From Microcella daejeonensis (GTDB lineage Bacteria; Actinomycetota; Actinomycetes; Actinomycetales; Microbacteriaceae), in NCBI RefSeq assembly GCF_026625045.1, contig NZ_CP113089.1, positions 868,001-932,000 of the forward strand: a stretch of 64,000 nucleotides of DNA, read 5' to 3'. Of this stretch, positions 16,088-26,666 are shown one piece after another (the stretch's first letter is position 1; every line of letters begins with the position of its first letter). Under the pieces are notes generated by a model that ran no database searches, was not told the origin of the DNA, and saw only the letters and a list, made by a program, of their open reading frames with translations. The position numbers and the translations under genes were made by a program.

Positions 16088-17794
16088 ATGCCCTCCGTCT
16101 TCGAGAACCGCCCCTGGCTCGACCAGTACGCGCCCGGTGTCCCCCACGACATCGATCCGCCCACGCAGACGCTCGTCGACATGATGGACGCCTCCGTCGC
16201 GCGCTTCGGCCCGAATGCGGCGCTCGACTTCTTCGGCGAGACGATCACCTACACCCGCCTCGGCGAGCGCATCGACCGGGTGGCGGCCTCCCTCGCCGCC
16301 CGCGGCGTCGGCCACGGCGACCGCGTCGCCATCGTGCTGCCGAACTGCCCGCAGCACGTCATCGCCTTCTACGCGGTGCTGCGGCTCGGCGCGATCGTTG
16401 TCGAGCACAACCCGCTCTACACGGCCGACGAGCTCAAGCACCAGTTCGAGGATCACGGCGCCCGCGTCGCCATCGTGTGGGACAACACGGCGGAGACGGT
16501 GCGCGGCTTCGCCGACGAGCTCGGCATCACGCTGATCGTCGGCGTCGACATGACGCGCGAGATGCCGCGCGGGACGCGCGCGATGCTCCGGCTGCCGATC
16601 GCGAAGGCGCGCAGCTCGCGCGCGGCGCTCACCTCGGGCGGGCTGCCCGCGGGGGTCGTGGCGTGGGCCGCGCTCGAGCGCGGAGCGCGGCTCGAGGCCG
16701 GGCATCCCCGCCCCGCCCTCGACGACATCGCCGCCCTGCAGTACACGAGCGGCACGACCGGCCGCCCGAAGGGCGCCATCCTCACCCACCGCAACCTGCG
16801 CGCGAACGCCGCGCAGGGACGGGCCTGGGTGCCGGGCCTCGCCGAGGGCGAGGAGGTCGTCTACGCGGCGCTGCCGATGTTCCACGCCTACGGGCTCACC
16901 CTCTGCCTCACCTTCGCGATGAGCATCGGCGCGCGCCTGGTGCTGCTGCCGAAGTTCACCGTCGAGCTCGTGCTCGAGGTCATGCGGCGCACGCCCGCGA
17001 CCTTCCTGCCCGCCGTGCCGCCGATCTACCAGCGGCTCGCCTCGGGGGCGGCGGAGAAGGGCGTGAGCCTCGACGGCATCCGCTTCGCCATCTCGGGCGC
17101 GATGAGCCTGCCCGTCAGCACCGTCGAGACGTGGGAGGCGGCGACCGGCGGCCTGCTCGTGGAGGGCTACGGCATGACCGAGTCCTCCCCCGTCGCCGTC
17201 GGCAACCCGATCGGCCCGAGCCGGCGCCCGGGCACGGTCGGCGTGCCGTTCCCGAGCACGACGATCCGCGTCGTCGACCCCGATGACACCTCGATCGATC
17301 GCGGCTTCGACGAGGAGGGCGAGCTGCTGCTGCACGGCCCTCAGGTGTTCCAGGGCTACTGGAACAAGCCCGAGGAGACCGCCGCGACCCTGCTGCCGGG
17401 CGGCTGGCTGCGTACGGGCGACATCGTCACGGTCTCGCCCGACGGCTTCATCACCATCGTCGACCGCATCAAGGAGCTCGTGATCACGGGCGGCTTCAAC
17501 GTCGCCCCGAGCGAGGTCGAGCAGGTTCTCGCGGCCCACCCCAGCATCGAGAGCGCCGCCGTCGTCGGCCTCGAGTCGCCGCATGGCGGCGAGGAGCTCG
17601 TCGCCGCCGTCGTGCTCGCCGAGGGCGCGACCCTCGACGTCGAGGCGCTGCGCGAGCACGCCAAGAAGAGCCTCGCCGCCTACAAGGTGCCCCGCCGGTT
17701 CACGGTGCTGGATGCGCTCCCGGTGTCGCTCATCGGCAAGGTGCTGCGCCGCGAGGTGCGCGAGCAGCTGCAGGCCGGGTCGGCCGCGCGCTAG
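16088..17794 (+). CDS. fadD: long-chain fatty acid--CoA ligase family protein
   Basis: 568 residues. ANL-superfamily enzymes activate a carboxylic acid as acyl-AMP and transfer it to CoA. Motifs in order: P-loop YTSGTTGRPKGAIL (A3, near 220), substrate-pocket PMFHAYGLTL, A5 EGYGMTESSP, A7 GWLRTGDIV, A8 IVDRIKELVITGGFNVAP and the terminal catalytic Lys in SLIGKVLRREVR. Size and motifs fit FadD; chain length preference cannot be told. MPSVFENRPWL is the family-like N-terminus and fixes the start. Divergent from the erm leader. Confidence 0.9.
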   Translation: MPSVFENRPWLDQYAPGVPHDIDPPTQTLVDMMDASVARFGPNAALDFFGETITYTRLGERIDRVAASLAARGVGHGDRVAIVLPNCPQHVIAFYAVLRLGAIVVEHNPLYTADELKHQFEDHGARVAIVWDNTAETVRGFADELGITLIVGVDMTREMPRGTRAMLRLPIAKARSSRAALTSGGLPAGVVAWAALERGARLEAGHPRPALDDIAALQYTSGTTGRPKGAILTHRNLRANAAQGRAWVPGLAEGEEVVYAALPMFHAYGLTLCLTFAMSIGARLVLLPKFTVELVLEVMRRTPATFLPAVPPIYQRLASGAAEKGVSLDGIRFAISGAMSLPVSTVETWEAATGGLLVEGYGMTESSPVAVGNPIGPSRRPGTVGVPFPSTTIRVVDPDDTSIDRGFDEEGELLLHGPQVFQGYWNKPEETAATLLPGGWLRTGDIVTVSPDGFITIVDRIKELVITGGFNVAPSEVEQVLAAHPSIESAAVVGLESPHGGEELVAAVVLAEGATLDVEALREHAKKSLAAYKVPRRFTVLDALPVSLIGKVLRREVREQLQAGSAAR

Positions 17795-17800
17795 TTGCCG

Positions 17801-17844
17801 CATCGATCGTTAGTCGATAGTTTTCTATTGACATTCGATCGATG
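17801..17844 (+). promoter_or_regulatory. nested palindromic operator/promoter of the DUF2975-HTH pair
   Basis: An AT-rich island in very GC-rich DNA. Outer arms catcgatcg (17801-17809) and cgatcgatg (17836-17844) are perfect inverted repeats. Inside are imperfect arms tcgatag (17814-17820) and ctattga (17825-17831). Position just before the start and the downstream HTH gene suggest autoregulation. Confidence 0.55.
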
Positions 17845-17852
17845 GAGGACCC

Positions 17853-18332
17853 ATGGCACGCTGGCTGACGGCACCGCTCCTCGCGCTTCTCGCTCTGCTC
17901 GCGCTGGGGGTACTGGGCCTGCAGCTCGTGATCGTGCCGCTCGCGGCGGCCGAGTTCGGCAGGGAGTTCCCCGAGCTCGAATCGCTCATCGTGCCGTTCG
18001 GCGTCGCGGCGGTCGCGGCCGGGGTGTTCGTGCAGCTCGGTCTCCTCTGCATCGCGCGCCTCGCAGTGCTCGCCCGCGGCGACCGCATCTTCGACCCGCG
18101 GGCGTTCGCCTGGGTGCGGGGGCTCATGGTCTGCATCGCGGGCGCCACGCTCGTGGTGGCCGCGGTGTCCGCGACCCTGTCCTTCGGAGTCGGAGGCAAC
18201 CCGCCCCTCCTCGCGTTCGCCATGATCGGCGTCATGCTGGTCGGCGTCACCCTCCTGCTCCTCCTGCTCGTGCTCACCCGGCTGCTGCGTCAGGCCTCCG
18301 CGGCCCGCGCAGAACTCGCCGAGGTCGTCTGA
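17853..18332 (+). CDS. DUF2975-like membrane protein
   Basis: 159 residues and four predicted membrane helices (about 8-30, 45-68, 88-112, 120-145). Helix 2-3 connects through a loop with GDRIFDPRAFAWVRG, the pattern of the DUF2975 family (GxPFxxxNVxxLR-like). Family members are commonly encoded with a small Xre-type regulator, as here, and have no known activity. Ribosome binding site ggagg 4 nt from the ATG. Stop overlaps the next start by 1 nt (TGATG). Confidence 0.82.
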   Translation: MARWLTAPLLALLALLALGVLGLQLVIVPLAAAEFGREFPELESLIVPFGVAAVAAGVFVQLGLLCIARLAVLARGDRIFDPRAFAWVRGLMVCIAGATLVVAAVSATLSFGVGGNPPLLAFAMIGVMLVGVTLLLLLLVLTRLLRQASAARAELAEVV

Positions 18333-18535
18333 TGCCGATCACCATCGCGATCGATCGCCTGCTCGTCGAGCGCGGCATGAGCGTCGGCGAGTTCGCCGAC
18401 CGCATCGGCATCACTCCGGCGAACGTGGCCGTGCTCAAGAACGGGCGGGCGAAGGCCGTGCGGTTCACGACGCTCGAGGCGATGTGCGCCGTGCTCGACT
18501 GCCAGCCGGGCGACCTGCTGCGGTACGAGCCCTAG
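18332..18535 (+). CDS. small Xre/YozG-type helix-turn-helix regulator
   Basis: 67 residues. A single HTH fills the protein: MSVGEFADRIGITPANVAVL (helix 2-turn-helix 3), NGRAKAVRFTTLEAMCAVLDCQPGDLLRYEP matching the YozG/HTH_26 C-terminal part in two pieces. It should bind DNA as a dimer, most likely the nested palindrome at 17801-17844. It is translationally coupled to the DUF2975-like gene. Confidence 0.88.
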   Translation: MPITIAIDRLLVERGMSVGEFADRIGITPANVAVLKNGRAKAVRFTTLEAMCAVLDCQPGDLLRYEP

Positions 18536-18593
18536 TGAGATCGCACCGCCGTCGGGTCGAGCGCGCGCTGAGGCCGCTCCAAGCGTCGGCGCG

Positions 18594-18599
18594 CACGCT
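18594..18599 (+). promoter_or_regulatory. -10-like hexamer upstream of the PGPGW-family gene
   Basis: CACGCT ends 6 nt before the GTG. The spacer ggaggg could also act as a ribosome binding site if the transcript were longer, so this case is ambiguous. Confidence 0.3.
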
Positions 18600-18605
18600 G
18601 GAGGG

Positions 18606-19031
18606 GTGACCGACTCCGAGCCGCGCATCCTGCACCCCGACGACCCCGGGTACGCCGCGGGCGACCGCGCCGCGAAGGCCGGCCCCGTGCGCGCCACGGC
18701 GAGCGCCGCCCGCGAGGCGATCCGCAAGCGGCCTGGCGTCGACAAGGTCTACCGCACGGGCGTCAAGGTCGTCGGCGGCACGACCGTCGGCCTCGGCATC
18801 GTGCTCATGCCCCTGCCGGGCCCCGGAGCGCTCATCGCCCTCGGCGGCCTCGCCATCCTCGGCACCGAGGACGAGCGGGCGAAGAAGCTCAACCGGCAGG
18901 GCGTCGCGCTGGCGAAGCGCGCGGCGGCCGCCGCGAAGGCCCGACGGGATGCCCGGCGCGCGGCCCGCACGACGAACGAGGCCCCGCCGCAGGCCGGCGA
19001 TCGTACGAGCGGTCCCACCCAGCACTCCTGA
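18606..19031 (+). CDS. PGPGW-family putative transmembrane protein
   Basis: 141 residues from GTG. The family hallmark PLPGPGALIALGGLAILGTE (about 60-79, here PGPGA rather than PGPGW) sits in a hydrophobic hairpin, followed by DERAKKLNRQ and a basic Ala/Arg/Lys-rich helix. These small actinobacterial membrane proteins have no known function. The C-terminus ends in a polar tail. Convergent with the small membrane gene pair, 13 nt between stops. Confidence 0.8.
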   Translation: MTDSEPRILHPDDPGYAAGDRAAKAGPVRATASAAREAIRKRPGVDKVYRTGVKVVGGTTVGLGIVLMPLPGPGALIALGGLAILGTEDERAKKLNRQGVALAKRAAAAAKARRDARRAARTTNEAPPQAGDRTSGPTQHS

Positions 19032-19044
19032 CGGAACGCGCGGC

Positions 19045-19278
19045 TCAGCGTCGAGAGAGCACGGCCTGACGGATCCCGATCGCCACGAACAGCACGCCCA
19101 TCACGATGCAGAACGCACCGACGCCCCACACCGGGATGCCGAGCAGCGCGGGCAGGCCCCGGGTCGACGGCTCGTCCCGGTAGGGCACGGCGATGGAGAG
19201 CAGCCCGAGGACGATCGAGATCGATCCCAGGACGATCGGGTAACCGGGGTGCGTGAAGTGCTTGCCCTTGGTCGTCAA
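19045..19278 (-). CDS. small membrane protein, two helices
   Basis: 77 residues from a TTG start giving LTTKGKHFTHPGYPIVLGS. Two hydrophobic helices (about 14-32 and 47-68) are separated by a polar loop with PYRDEPSTRG. The TTG overlaps the upstream gene's stop by 4 nt (TTGA), which both fixes the start and implies coupling. No family recognised. Confidence 0.6.
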   Translation of the reverse strand: MTTKGKHFTHPGYPIVLGSISIVLGLLSIAVPYRDEPSTRGLPALLGIPVWGVGAFCIVMGVLFVAIGIRQAVLSRR

Positions 19279-19511
19279 CGCTGCTCCTCGTCCGAAAGCT
19301 CCTGGTCGCCGCGCTCGCGGCGAGTGATCCGCTTCAGCTCTCGGATGTCGAGCCCCGTCGCCAGCGCGCCGAGCGCGCAGAGACCGGCGAAGACCCACAT
19401 CTCCGGTCCGCGGAGGAACACGAACGAGAGGACCAGCCCGAGCGCCTCGAGCCAGAAGAAGATCCACCGGGTGCGCATGCTGATGATCAGCTGCCCATTG
19501 TCGACGTGCAT
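19275..19511 (-). CDS. small membrane protein, two helices
   Basis: 78 residues from MHVDNGQLIISMRTRW. Two hydrophobic helices (about 15-35 and 38-55) are followed by a charged tail (RELKRITRRERGDQELSDEEQR). This ATG has gaggtg upstream at a fitting distance; the next Met, 11 residues later, has none. Coupled to the following small membrane gene. No family recognised. Confidence 0.6.
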   Translation of the reverse strand: MHVDNGQLIISMRTRWIFFWLEALGLVLSFVFLRGPEMWVFAGLCALGALATGLDIRELKRITRRERGDQELSDEEQR

Positions 19512-19701
19512 CGAGCACCTCGGTTCCGCGTGTCGTGGTGGCGATCCGGGCATCGGCGCCGGCACGCGCAACGCAGTTCCCGAACCTTCGTCACAGATCA
19601 TCCTGGCAAACGGCCGTCGGTCGCGCGACCACCGAGCACACCACGCACACGCGCATCCCAGATTCGAGATCGGCAATGGCCGCCCGCGCGGCATCCCGTC
19701 C

Positions 19702-19707
19702 TAGGGT
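19702..19707 (+). promoter_or_regulatory. -10-like hexamer of leaderless LLM oxidoreductase gene
   Basis: TAGGGT ends 7 nt before the ATG; spacer gagagtc. Confidence 0.45.
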
Positions 19708-19714
19708 GAGAGTC

Positions 19715-20725
19715 ATGCGATTCGGACTCTTCATCCCCCAGGGCTGGCGCCACGACCTCGTCGACATCGACCCGAGCGAGCACTGGGCGGTGATGAAGCG
19801 TCTCGCGCAGCACGCCGACGCGGGGCCCTGGGAGTCGATCTGGGTCTACGACCACTTCCACACCGTGCCCGTGCCGACCGACCAGGCGACCCACGAGGCG
19901 TGGACGCTCATGGCCGCCTTCGCCGCCGTCACCGACCGCGTGCGCCTCGGCCAGATGTGCACCTGCATGGGCTACCGCAACCCGATGCACCTGGCGAAGG
20001 TCGCCGCGACCGTCGACCACGTCTCCGGCGGGCGCACCGAGATGGGCATCGGCGGCGGCTGGTACGAGCACGAGTGGAACGCCTACGGTTACGGGTTCCC
20101 CGAGATCGGCGACCGACTGCGGATGCTCGACGAGGGCGTGCAGATCATGAGCCAGGCCTGGCGCGAGGGCACGGCGACCCTCGACGGCCGCTACTACCAG
20201 GCCTCCGGCGCCATCCTGCAGCCGCAGCCCCCGCAGACCGGCGCCGACGGGAAGCCCGCTATCCCGCTGTGGATCGCCGGCGGCGGCGAGAAGGTCACCC
20301 TGCGCATCGCCGCGCAGTACGGCCAGTACACGAACTTCGCCGGCAGCCCCGACGAGTTCACCCGCAAGAGCGAGATCCTGCGCGGGCACTGCGAGCGGCT
20401 CGGCACCGACTTCGGCGCCATCACCCGCTCGTCGAACTACAACATCGTCATCGGCCGCGACGCCGCCGAGGTGCTGCAGCGCGTCGACGCGATCGAGGCC
20501 CGCCTCACCCCGTACATCGGCGCCGAGAAGGCCGCGGGCGCCGTTCGCGACCTGCGCGACGGCACCGGGCTCGCTGGGACGCCCGAGCAGATCGTCGAGC
20601 GCCTGCGCGCGATGGACGCGCTCGGCATGACCTACGCGATCCTGTACTTCCCCGAGGCGGCCTACGACTTCAGCGGCATCGAGCTGTTCGAGCGCGAGGT
20701 CGCGCCCGCGCTGGCTCAGGGCTGA
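19715..20725 (+). CDS. LLM-class F420-dependent oxidoreductase
   Basis: 336 residues, a luciferase-like TIM barrel. The N-terminus MRFGLFIPQGW, WESIWVYDHFHTVP (about 47-60), MAAFAAVTDRVRLGQMCTC, HVSGGRTEMGIGGGWYEHEW and PLWIAGGGEKVTLRIAA match the F420-dependent subfamily. The GGGW-E-E segment is in the cofactor site. It probably oxidises or reduces a small organic substrate using coenzyme F420, or FMN if the assignment is wrong. The FAA hydrolase start follows 5 nt after the stop, suggesting one catabolic operon. Confidence 0.88.
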   Translation: MRFGLFIPQGWRHDLVDIDPSEHWAVMKRLAQHADAGPWESIWVYDHFHTVPVPTDQATHEAWTLMAAFAAVTDRVRLGQMCTCMGYRNPMHLAKVAATVDHVSGGRTEMGIGGGWYEHEWNAYGYGFPEIGDRLRMLDEGVQIMSQAWREGTATLDGRYYQASGAILQPQPPQTGADGKPAIPLWIAGGGEKVTLRIAAQYGQYTNFAGSPDEFTRKSEILRGHCERLGTDFGAITRSSNYNIVIGRDAAEVLQRVDAIEARLTPYIGAEKAAGAVRDLRDGTGLAGTPEQIVERLRAMDALGMTYAILYFPEAAYDFSGIELFEREVAPALAQG

Positions 20726-20730
20726 GTGCC

Positions 20731-21552
20731 GTGATCGTCGCGCGCATCTCCGAGGGGGGCCGCGAGCAGTGGGCGCGGGTCGAGGGTTCCGTGGCGCTCG
20801 TGAGCGAGCAGCCGCTGACGCTGGCCGAGACGGCCGCGGCGGGCGACGGGATGCTCGCGCGCAGCATCCCGCTCACCGACGTCACGCTGCTCGCGCCGCT
20901 GCTGCCCGACACGAAGATCCTCTGCGTCGGGCTCAACTACCGCGACCACGTGGCCGAGACCGGGCGGGAGCTCCTTTCCCACCCCGTCGTCTTCACCCGA
21001 TACCCCGACTCGTTCGTCGGGCCGGGGGCGCCGATCGTCGTGCCGGCGGTCTCGCATCAGCTCGACTACGAGGCCGAGCTGGCCGTCGTCATCGGCACGG
21101 GCGGCCGGGCGATCCCGGCGGAGCGCGCGCTCGACCACGTTCTCGGCTACACGCTGCTCAACGACGGCTCGGTGCGCGACTTCCAGCGGCACACCTCGCA
21201 GTTCACGCCGGGCAAGAACTTCCCCGAGTCGGGGTCGATCGGGCCGTGGATCGTCTCCCGCGACACGGTCGGCGCACTCGGCCCGCAAGCCATCACGCTG
21301 ACGCTCGGCGGCGAGCGGCTGCAGTCGTCGACGCTCGATCAGCTGATCTTCGGCGTGCCCGAGCTCATCGCCTACGTCTCGACGTTCACCGCGCTGCGCC
21401 CGGGCGACATCATCGCCACCGGCACGCCGGGCGGCGTCGGCTCGGTGCGCGAGCCGCGGCGGTGGATGACGCCGGGCGAGGAGGTCGTCGTCGCGATCGA
21501 CGGGCTCGGCGAGCTGCGCAACCCGATCGTCGCGGAGACGCCGGCCGCCTGA
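20731..21552 (+). CDS. fumarylacetoacetate hydrolase family protein
   Basis: 273 residues from GTG. The C-terminal two thirds is the FAA fold: KILCVGLNYRDHVAETG (catalytic His), the metal ligands Glu/Glu/Asp in LDYEAELAVVIG and LLNDGSVRDFQ, GKNFPESGSIGPWIVS and GDIIATGTPGGVG. Enzymes of this family hydrolyse or decarboxylate C-C bonds of acylpyruvates and 2-oxo-acids in aromatic catabolism. Only 5 nt separate it from the LLM oxidoreductase, so the two likely act in one pathway; the substrate is unknown. Confidence 0.9.
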   Translation: MIVARISEGGREQWARVEGSVALVSEQPLTLAETAAAGDGMLARSIPLTDVTLLAPLLPDTKILCVGLNYRDHVAETGRELLSHPVVFTRYPDSFVGPGAPIVVPAVSHQLDYEAELAVVIGTGGRAIPAERALDHVLGYTLLNDGSVRDFQRHTSQFTPGKNFPESGSIGPWIVSRDTVGALGPQAITLTLGGERLQSSTLDQLIFGVPELIAYVSTFTALRPGDIIATGTPGGVGSVREPRRWMTPGEEVVVAIDGLGELRNPIVAETPAA

Positions 21553-21615
21553 GCGCCGCGTCGTGCTCGACGCCGGGTGGTGCTCGGCGCCACGCGCCCG
21601 CGGGCAGCCTCTCGC

Positions 21616-21731
21616 GTCGGAAGTCTCGGAACTCCCGGCGAACGAGCCCCGAGTTCCGCGCACGTGGGACGACCGGGTCGCCGTTTCCGAGATCTCCGAC
21701 GGGGCAGTGCCGAACGTCGGAGTTCTCGGCG
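21616..21731. repeat. REP-like set of inverted and direct repeats between convergent genes
   Basis: A GTCGGAnnTCTCGG motif occurs three times: 21616-21631 (+), 21685-21700 (reverse, ttccgagatctccgac) and 21716-21731 (+). A second perfect pair, cggaactc/gagttccg (21627-21634, 21651-21658), is nested inside. The first and third copies are exactly 100 bp apart. Confidence 0.7.
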
Positions 21732-21747
21732 GGGGCGGGATGCCCGA

Positions 21748-22827
21748 CTACGGCCGCAGCAGCACCTTCGTCGCGCGGCGCTCGTCCATGGCCGCGTAGG
21801 CCTCGGCCACCTCGCTGAGCGGCAGCTCGAGGTCGAACACGAGTCCGGGCTCGATCGCGCCCGAGAGCACGTCGGGCAGCAGCTCCTCGACGTAGTTGCG
21901 CACGGGGGCGACGCCGCCGTTGACGCCGACGTTGGTGCCGAAGAGGGTGCGGATGGGCAGCTCGGCACCGCCGTGGGGAACGCCGACGTAGCCGACCATG
22001 CCGCCCGGGCGGGCGCTGAGGATGGCCTGCTCCATCGACTCGGCGGTGCCGACGCACTCGAGCACGGCATCCGGCCCGATGTCATCGAACAGGGCCTTCA
22101 CCGCGGCGACGCCCTCCTCGCCGCGCTGCTCGACGACGTCGGTCGCGCCGAAGCGGCGGGCGAGCGCCTGGCGGTCGGGGTGGCGCGACATCATGACGAT
22201 GCGCTCGGCGCCGAGGCGCTTCGCGGCGATGACGGCGCAGAGACCGACGGCCCCGTCACCGACGACCGCGACCGTCGAGCCCGGGCCGACGCCGGCCGAG
22301 ACGGCCGCATGGTGGCCGGTGCCCATGACGTCGCTGAGGGCGAGCAGGTGCGGCACGAGCGCCTCGTCGACGGGGCCGGGCACGACGACGAGAGAGCCGT
22401 CGGCGTGCGGCACGCGCACGCGCTCGGCCTGCGCGCCACCGGTCGGGAAGCCCTCGCGGTCGGGGCGGCCCCACCAGTTGCCGTCGAGGCAGGAGGGGCT
22501 GACGCCGTTGCGGCAGTTGGTGCAGGTCATGTCGCAGTCGTAGAACGGGGCGATGACGAAGTCGCCGACGGCCACGCCCGTGACGGCGCTGCCGATCTGC
22601 TCGACGACGCCGACGAACTCGTGCCCGATGGCGCGCGGCTCCTTCGTCTCGGTGACGCCGCGGTAGGGCCAGAGGTCGCTGCCGCAGACGCAGGCGGCGA
22701 CGACGCGCACGATCGCGTCGCGGCCGCTCGCCGGCTCGCCGCCCTCGCCGAGGCCTGCGGCGAGGACGAGGTCGTCGACCTCCTCGAGGCGGATGTCGCG
22801 GGCGGCGTGGATGATCGTGGCGCGCAT
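21748..22827 (-). CDS. zinc-dependent alcohol dehydrogenase, MDR family
   Basis: 359 residues. GroES-like N-terminal domain with catalytic-zinc residues in ACVCGSDLWPY and AIGHEFVG, structural-zinc cysteines CDMTCTNC..C (C-x3-C-x2-C-x7-C, one residue more than usual between the first two), then a Rossmann domain with VVGDGAVGLCAV and SRHPDR. Several features (GGAQAERVRVPHAD, GTGHHAAVSAGV) resemble formaldehyde/threonine dehydrogenase-like members, but the substrate is uncertain. TAGCCT lies 7 nt before the ATG. Confidence 0.92.
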   Translation of the reverse strand: MRATIIHAARDIRLEEVDDLVLAAGLGEGGEPASGRDAIVRVVAACVCGSDLWPYRGVTETKEPRAIGHEFVGVVEQIGSAVTGVAVGDFVIAPFYDCDMTCTNCRNGVSPSCLDGNWWGRPDREGFPTGGAQAERVRVPHADGSLVVVPGPVDEALVPHLLALSDVMGTGHHAAVSAGVGPGSTVAVVGDGAVGLCAVIAAKRLGAERIVMMSRHPDRQALARRFGATDVVEQRGEEGVAAVKALFDDIGPDAVLECVGTAESMEQAILSARPGGMVGYVGVPHGGAELPIRTLFGTNVGVNGGVAPVRNYVEELLPDVLSGAIEPGLVFDLELPLSEVAEAYAAMDERRATKVLLRP

Positions 22828-22834
22828 GGTGTCG

Positions 22835-22840
22835 AGGCTA
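22835..22840 (-). promoter_or_regulatory. -10-like hexamer of leaderless alcohol dehydrogenase gene
   Basis: TAGCCT on the minus strand ends 7 nt before the ATG. Confidence 0.45.
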
Positions 22841-23025
22841 TCGACGCGACGTGGGCATCCACTGGGCGCACCCGACGCGGCCCGCGGCGCCGCCCGCAGA
22901 GTCGACCGCGCCGCCGCCCGCGCAGTGACCCGGGGGACCTTCGGCCCGCACGGCGAGCGACGTCGCGGGCGAGACTGCTCTCACCCCCCGATACCCGCTG
23001 CTCCCCGACGTCCCCGAGGTTCCCG

Positions 23026-23496
23026 ATGACCGATGCGTCCACCCCCGTGCTGCTCACGATCGCGCCCATGACGGTCGCCGTGCTGCGCGAGACCGTGCCG
23101 GTGGCCGCACTGACGGAGTTCTTCGACCGCGCCTTCACGATGGTGCCGTCGGTGCTCGCGCAGCAGGGCATCGTCGCCGCCGGACCGCCCATGGCGGTGT
23201 ACTCCGGTGTTCCGAGCGGTGTCGCGACGGTGGCCGCCGGTGTGCCGACGGCGACGCCCGTCTCGCCCGTCCACGGCGTGAGCTCGCTCACGCTGCCCGC
23301 GGGCCGCGTGGCCCGGGTCATCCACCGCGGCGCCTACGACGCCCTCGGCGAGAGCTACCAGGCGCTCACCGACTGGCTGCACGAGCAGGGTCTCGAGCCC
23401 GGCCCGATGATGTGGGAGTCCTACCTCACGGAGCCGACCCCCGGCGGCGACCCCGCCGACCTGCTCACCGAGATCACCTGGCCCCTGGCGCGCTGA
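23026..23496 (+). CDS. GyrI-like small-molecule-binding protein
   Basis: 156 residues, a single GyrI-like/AraC effector-binding domain without a DNA-binding part. It runs from PMTVAVLRETVPVAALTEFFDRAF through the GPPMAVYSGVP strand, VHGVSSLTLPAGRVARVIHRGAYDALGESYQALTDWL pattern (in two pieces) and the conserved Glu in MMWESYLTEP. Family members bind drugs or ligands; GyrI itself inhibits gyrase. The ligand is unknown. The stop codon lies inside the strong hairpin that separates it from clpB. Confidence 0.85.
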   Translation: MTDASTPVLLTIAPMTVAVLRETVPVAALTEFFDRAFTMVPSVLAQQGIVAAGPPMAVYSGVPSGVATVAAGVPTATPVSPVHGVSSLTLPAGRVARVIHRGAYDALGESYQALTDWLHEQGLEPGPMMWESYLTEPTPGGDPADLLTEITWPLAR

Positions 23497-23523
23497 CCCG
23501 ATACGGCGCGCCAGGGGCCAGGT
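23476..23523. terminator. bidirectional terminator between GyrI-like gene and clpB
   Basis: A perfect 17-bp stem (23476-23492 and 23507-23523, core ctggcccctggcgcg) with a 14-nt loop. It starts within the last codons of the GyrI-like gene and contains its stop, and lies 17 nt after the clpB stop, so it can end both convergent transcripts. Confidence 0.8.
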
Positions 23524-23539
23524 TCCATCCTGCGGAGGC

Positions 23540-25708
<2,169 letters not shown>

Positions 25709-25749
25709 GATCGTGTGCCGTCCTTCGCTCTGCGAGTGCCGCGGTGAAA

Positions 25750-25770
25750 CCTGAGCCGCGATGACTCAAG
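25750..25770. promoter_or_regulatory. HAIR operator (HspR site) of clpB
   Basis: On the plus strand cctgagc-N7-actcaag, which on the coding strand is cttgagt-N7-gctcagg, close to the HAIR consensus CTTGAGT-N7-ACTCAAG. It lies 42 nt before the clpB ATG. Confidence 0.85.
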
Positions 25771-25774
25771 TTTA
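25769..25774 (-). promoter_or_regulatory. -10-like element of clpB overlapping the HAIR
   Basis: TAAACT on the minus strand shares its last two bases with the CTTGAGT half of the HAIR, the same relation as GAAACT at dnaK, so bound HspR would block this promoter. No convincing -35 box was seen. Confidence 0.45.
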
Positions 25775-25848
25775 TGCCTGTGACGGGATGCTCCGCCAGG
25801 GCCCGCGCACGCTCAGGGCGAACGCGCGGGCGCCGAGGGGCGCCCGGC

Positions 25849-26574
25849 TCAGGCCGCGGGAGCGCCGGGCGCGGCGGGCGCGGCGGGCTCCCCCGCCGGC
25901 GCTGCGCCCGCCGGCACAGCTCCCGCCGGCCGCATCACGTGCGCCATCCACCACCACGACATCGCGCCGATGACCGCGGTGACGGCGACGCCGGCGAGCG
26001 AGGAGACGATGCCGAGCACGGCCTCGATCTCGCCCGAGCCGCGCCCGCCGGCTCCAGCGAGGATCGGGCCGGAGAGCTGGACCGGGATGCTGAGAAGGCC
26101 GCTGGCGATCCAGCCCCCGACCGCCGCGATGCCGAGGCCGGCCCACGTGATCGGCCACGCCCGCTCGAGACCGCGGGCGCGCAGGATGCCCCGGCTGATG
26201 AACAGCGCCGCGACGACGAGCACGACGCCGAGCAGCACCACACCGATCCCGATGCCGATGATGAGGCCGACGGGCGCCACGCGCTCGATGCTCTCGAGCG
26301 CCCCGGCGAGCTCGCCGCCGAACGAGGACGCCACGGCCGCGACGATCGAGCCGATGACGAGCAGCAGCAGGGGGACGGCGATGAGCGTGCCGCCGATCGA
26401 CACCATGACCATCGTCACGGCCCCGGCGATGAACGCGCCGGTGCGGGCGCGAGGCGTGAGCGGCGGGCGCACCGGGCGGGTCGCCGCGTACGGGTTGTCC
26501 TGCAGGCCACCGGCCGGCGCGGCAGCGGCGTAGGGGTTCTGGGGCGGCGTGAGGCCTGCCTGCGGGTCGGTCAT
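25849..26574 (-). CDS. hypothetical multi-pass membrane protein
   Basis: 241 residues starting MTDPQAGLTPPQNPYAAAAP; this ATG has ggagg upstream. A Pro/Tyr-rich N-terminus with two NPYAA repeats is followed by four hydrophobic helices (about 47-80, 100-125, 140-165, 185-210) and a Pro/Ala/Gly tail. NPYA-rich cytoplasmic starts are common in actinobacterial envelope proteins. No family or function recognised. Confidence 0.72.
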   Translation of the reverse strand: MTDPQAGLTPPQNPYAAAAPAGGLQDNPYAATRPVRPPLTPRARTGAFIAGAVTMVMVSIGGTLIAVPLLLLVIGSIVAAVASSFGGELAGALESIERVAPVGLIIGIGIGVVLLGVVLVVAALFISRGILRARGLERAWPITWAGLGIAAVGGWIASGLLSIPVQLSGPILAGAGGRGSGEIEAVLGIVSSLAGVAVTAVIGAMSWWWMAHVMRPAGAVPAGAAPAGEPAAPAAPGAPAA

Positions 26575-26666
26575 GCGCGGGACTCCTCCCGGCGATCCGC
26601 TCTGAATCGCCTCAGCACCCAGTCTGTCGGGGAATTCTCGCGACCGCACCGCGATTGAGTGGAGTC

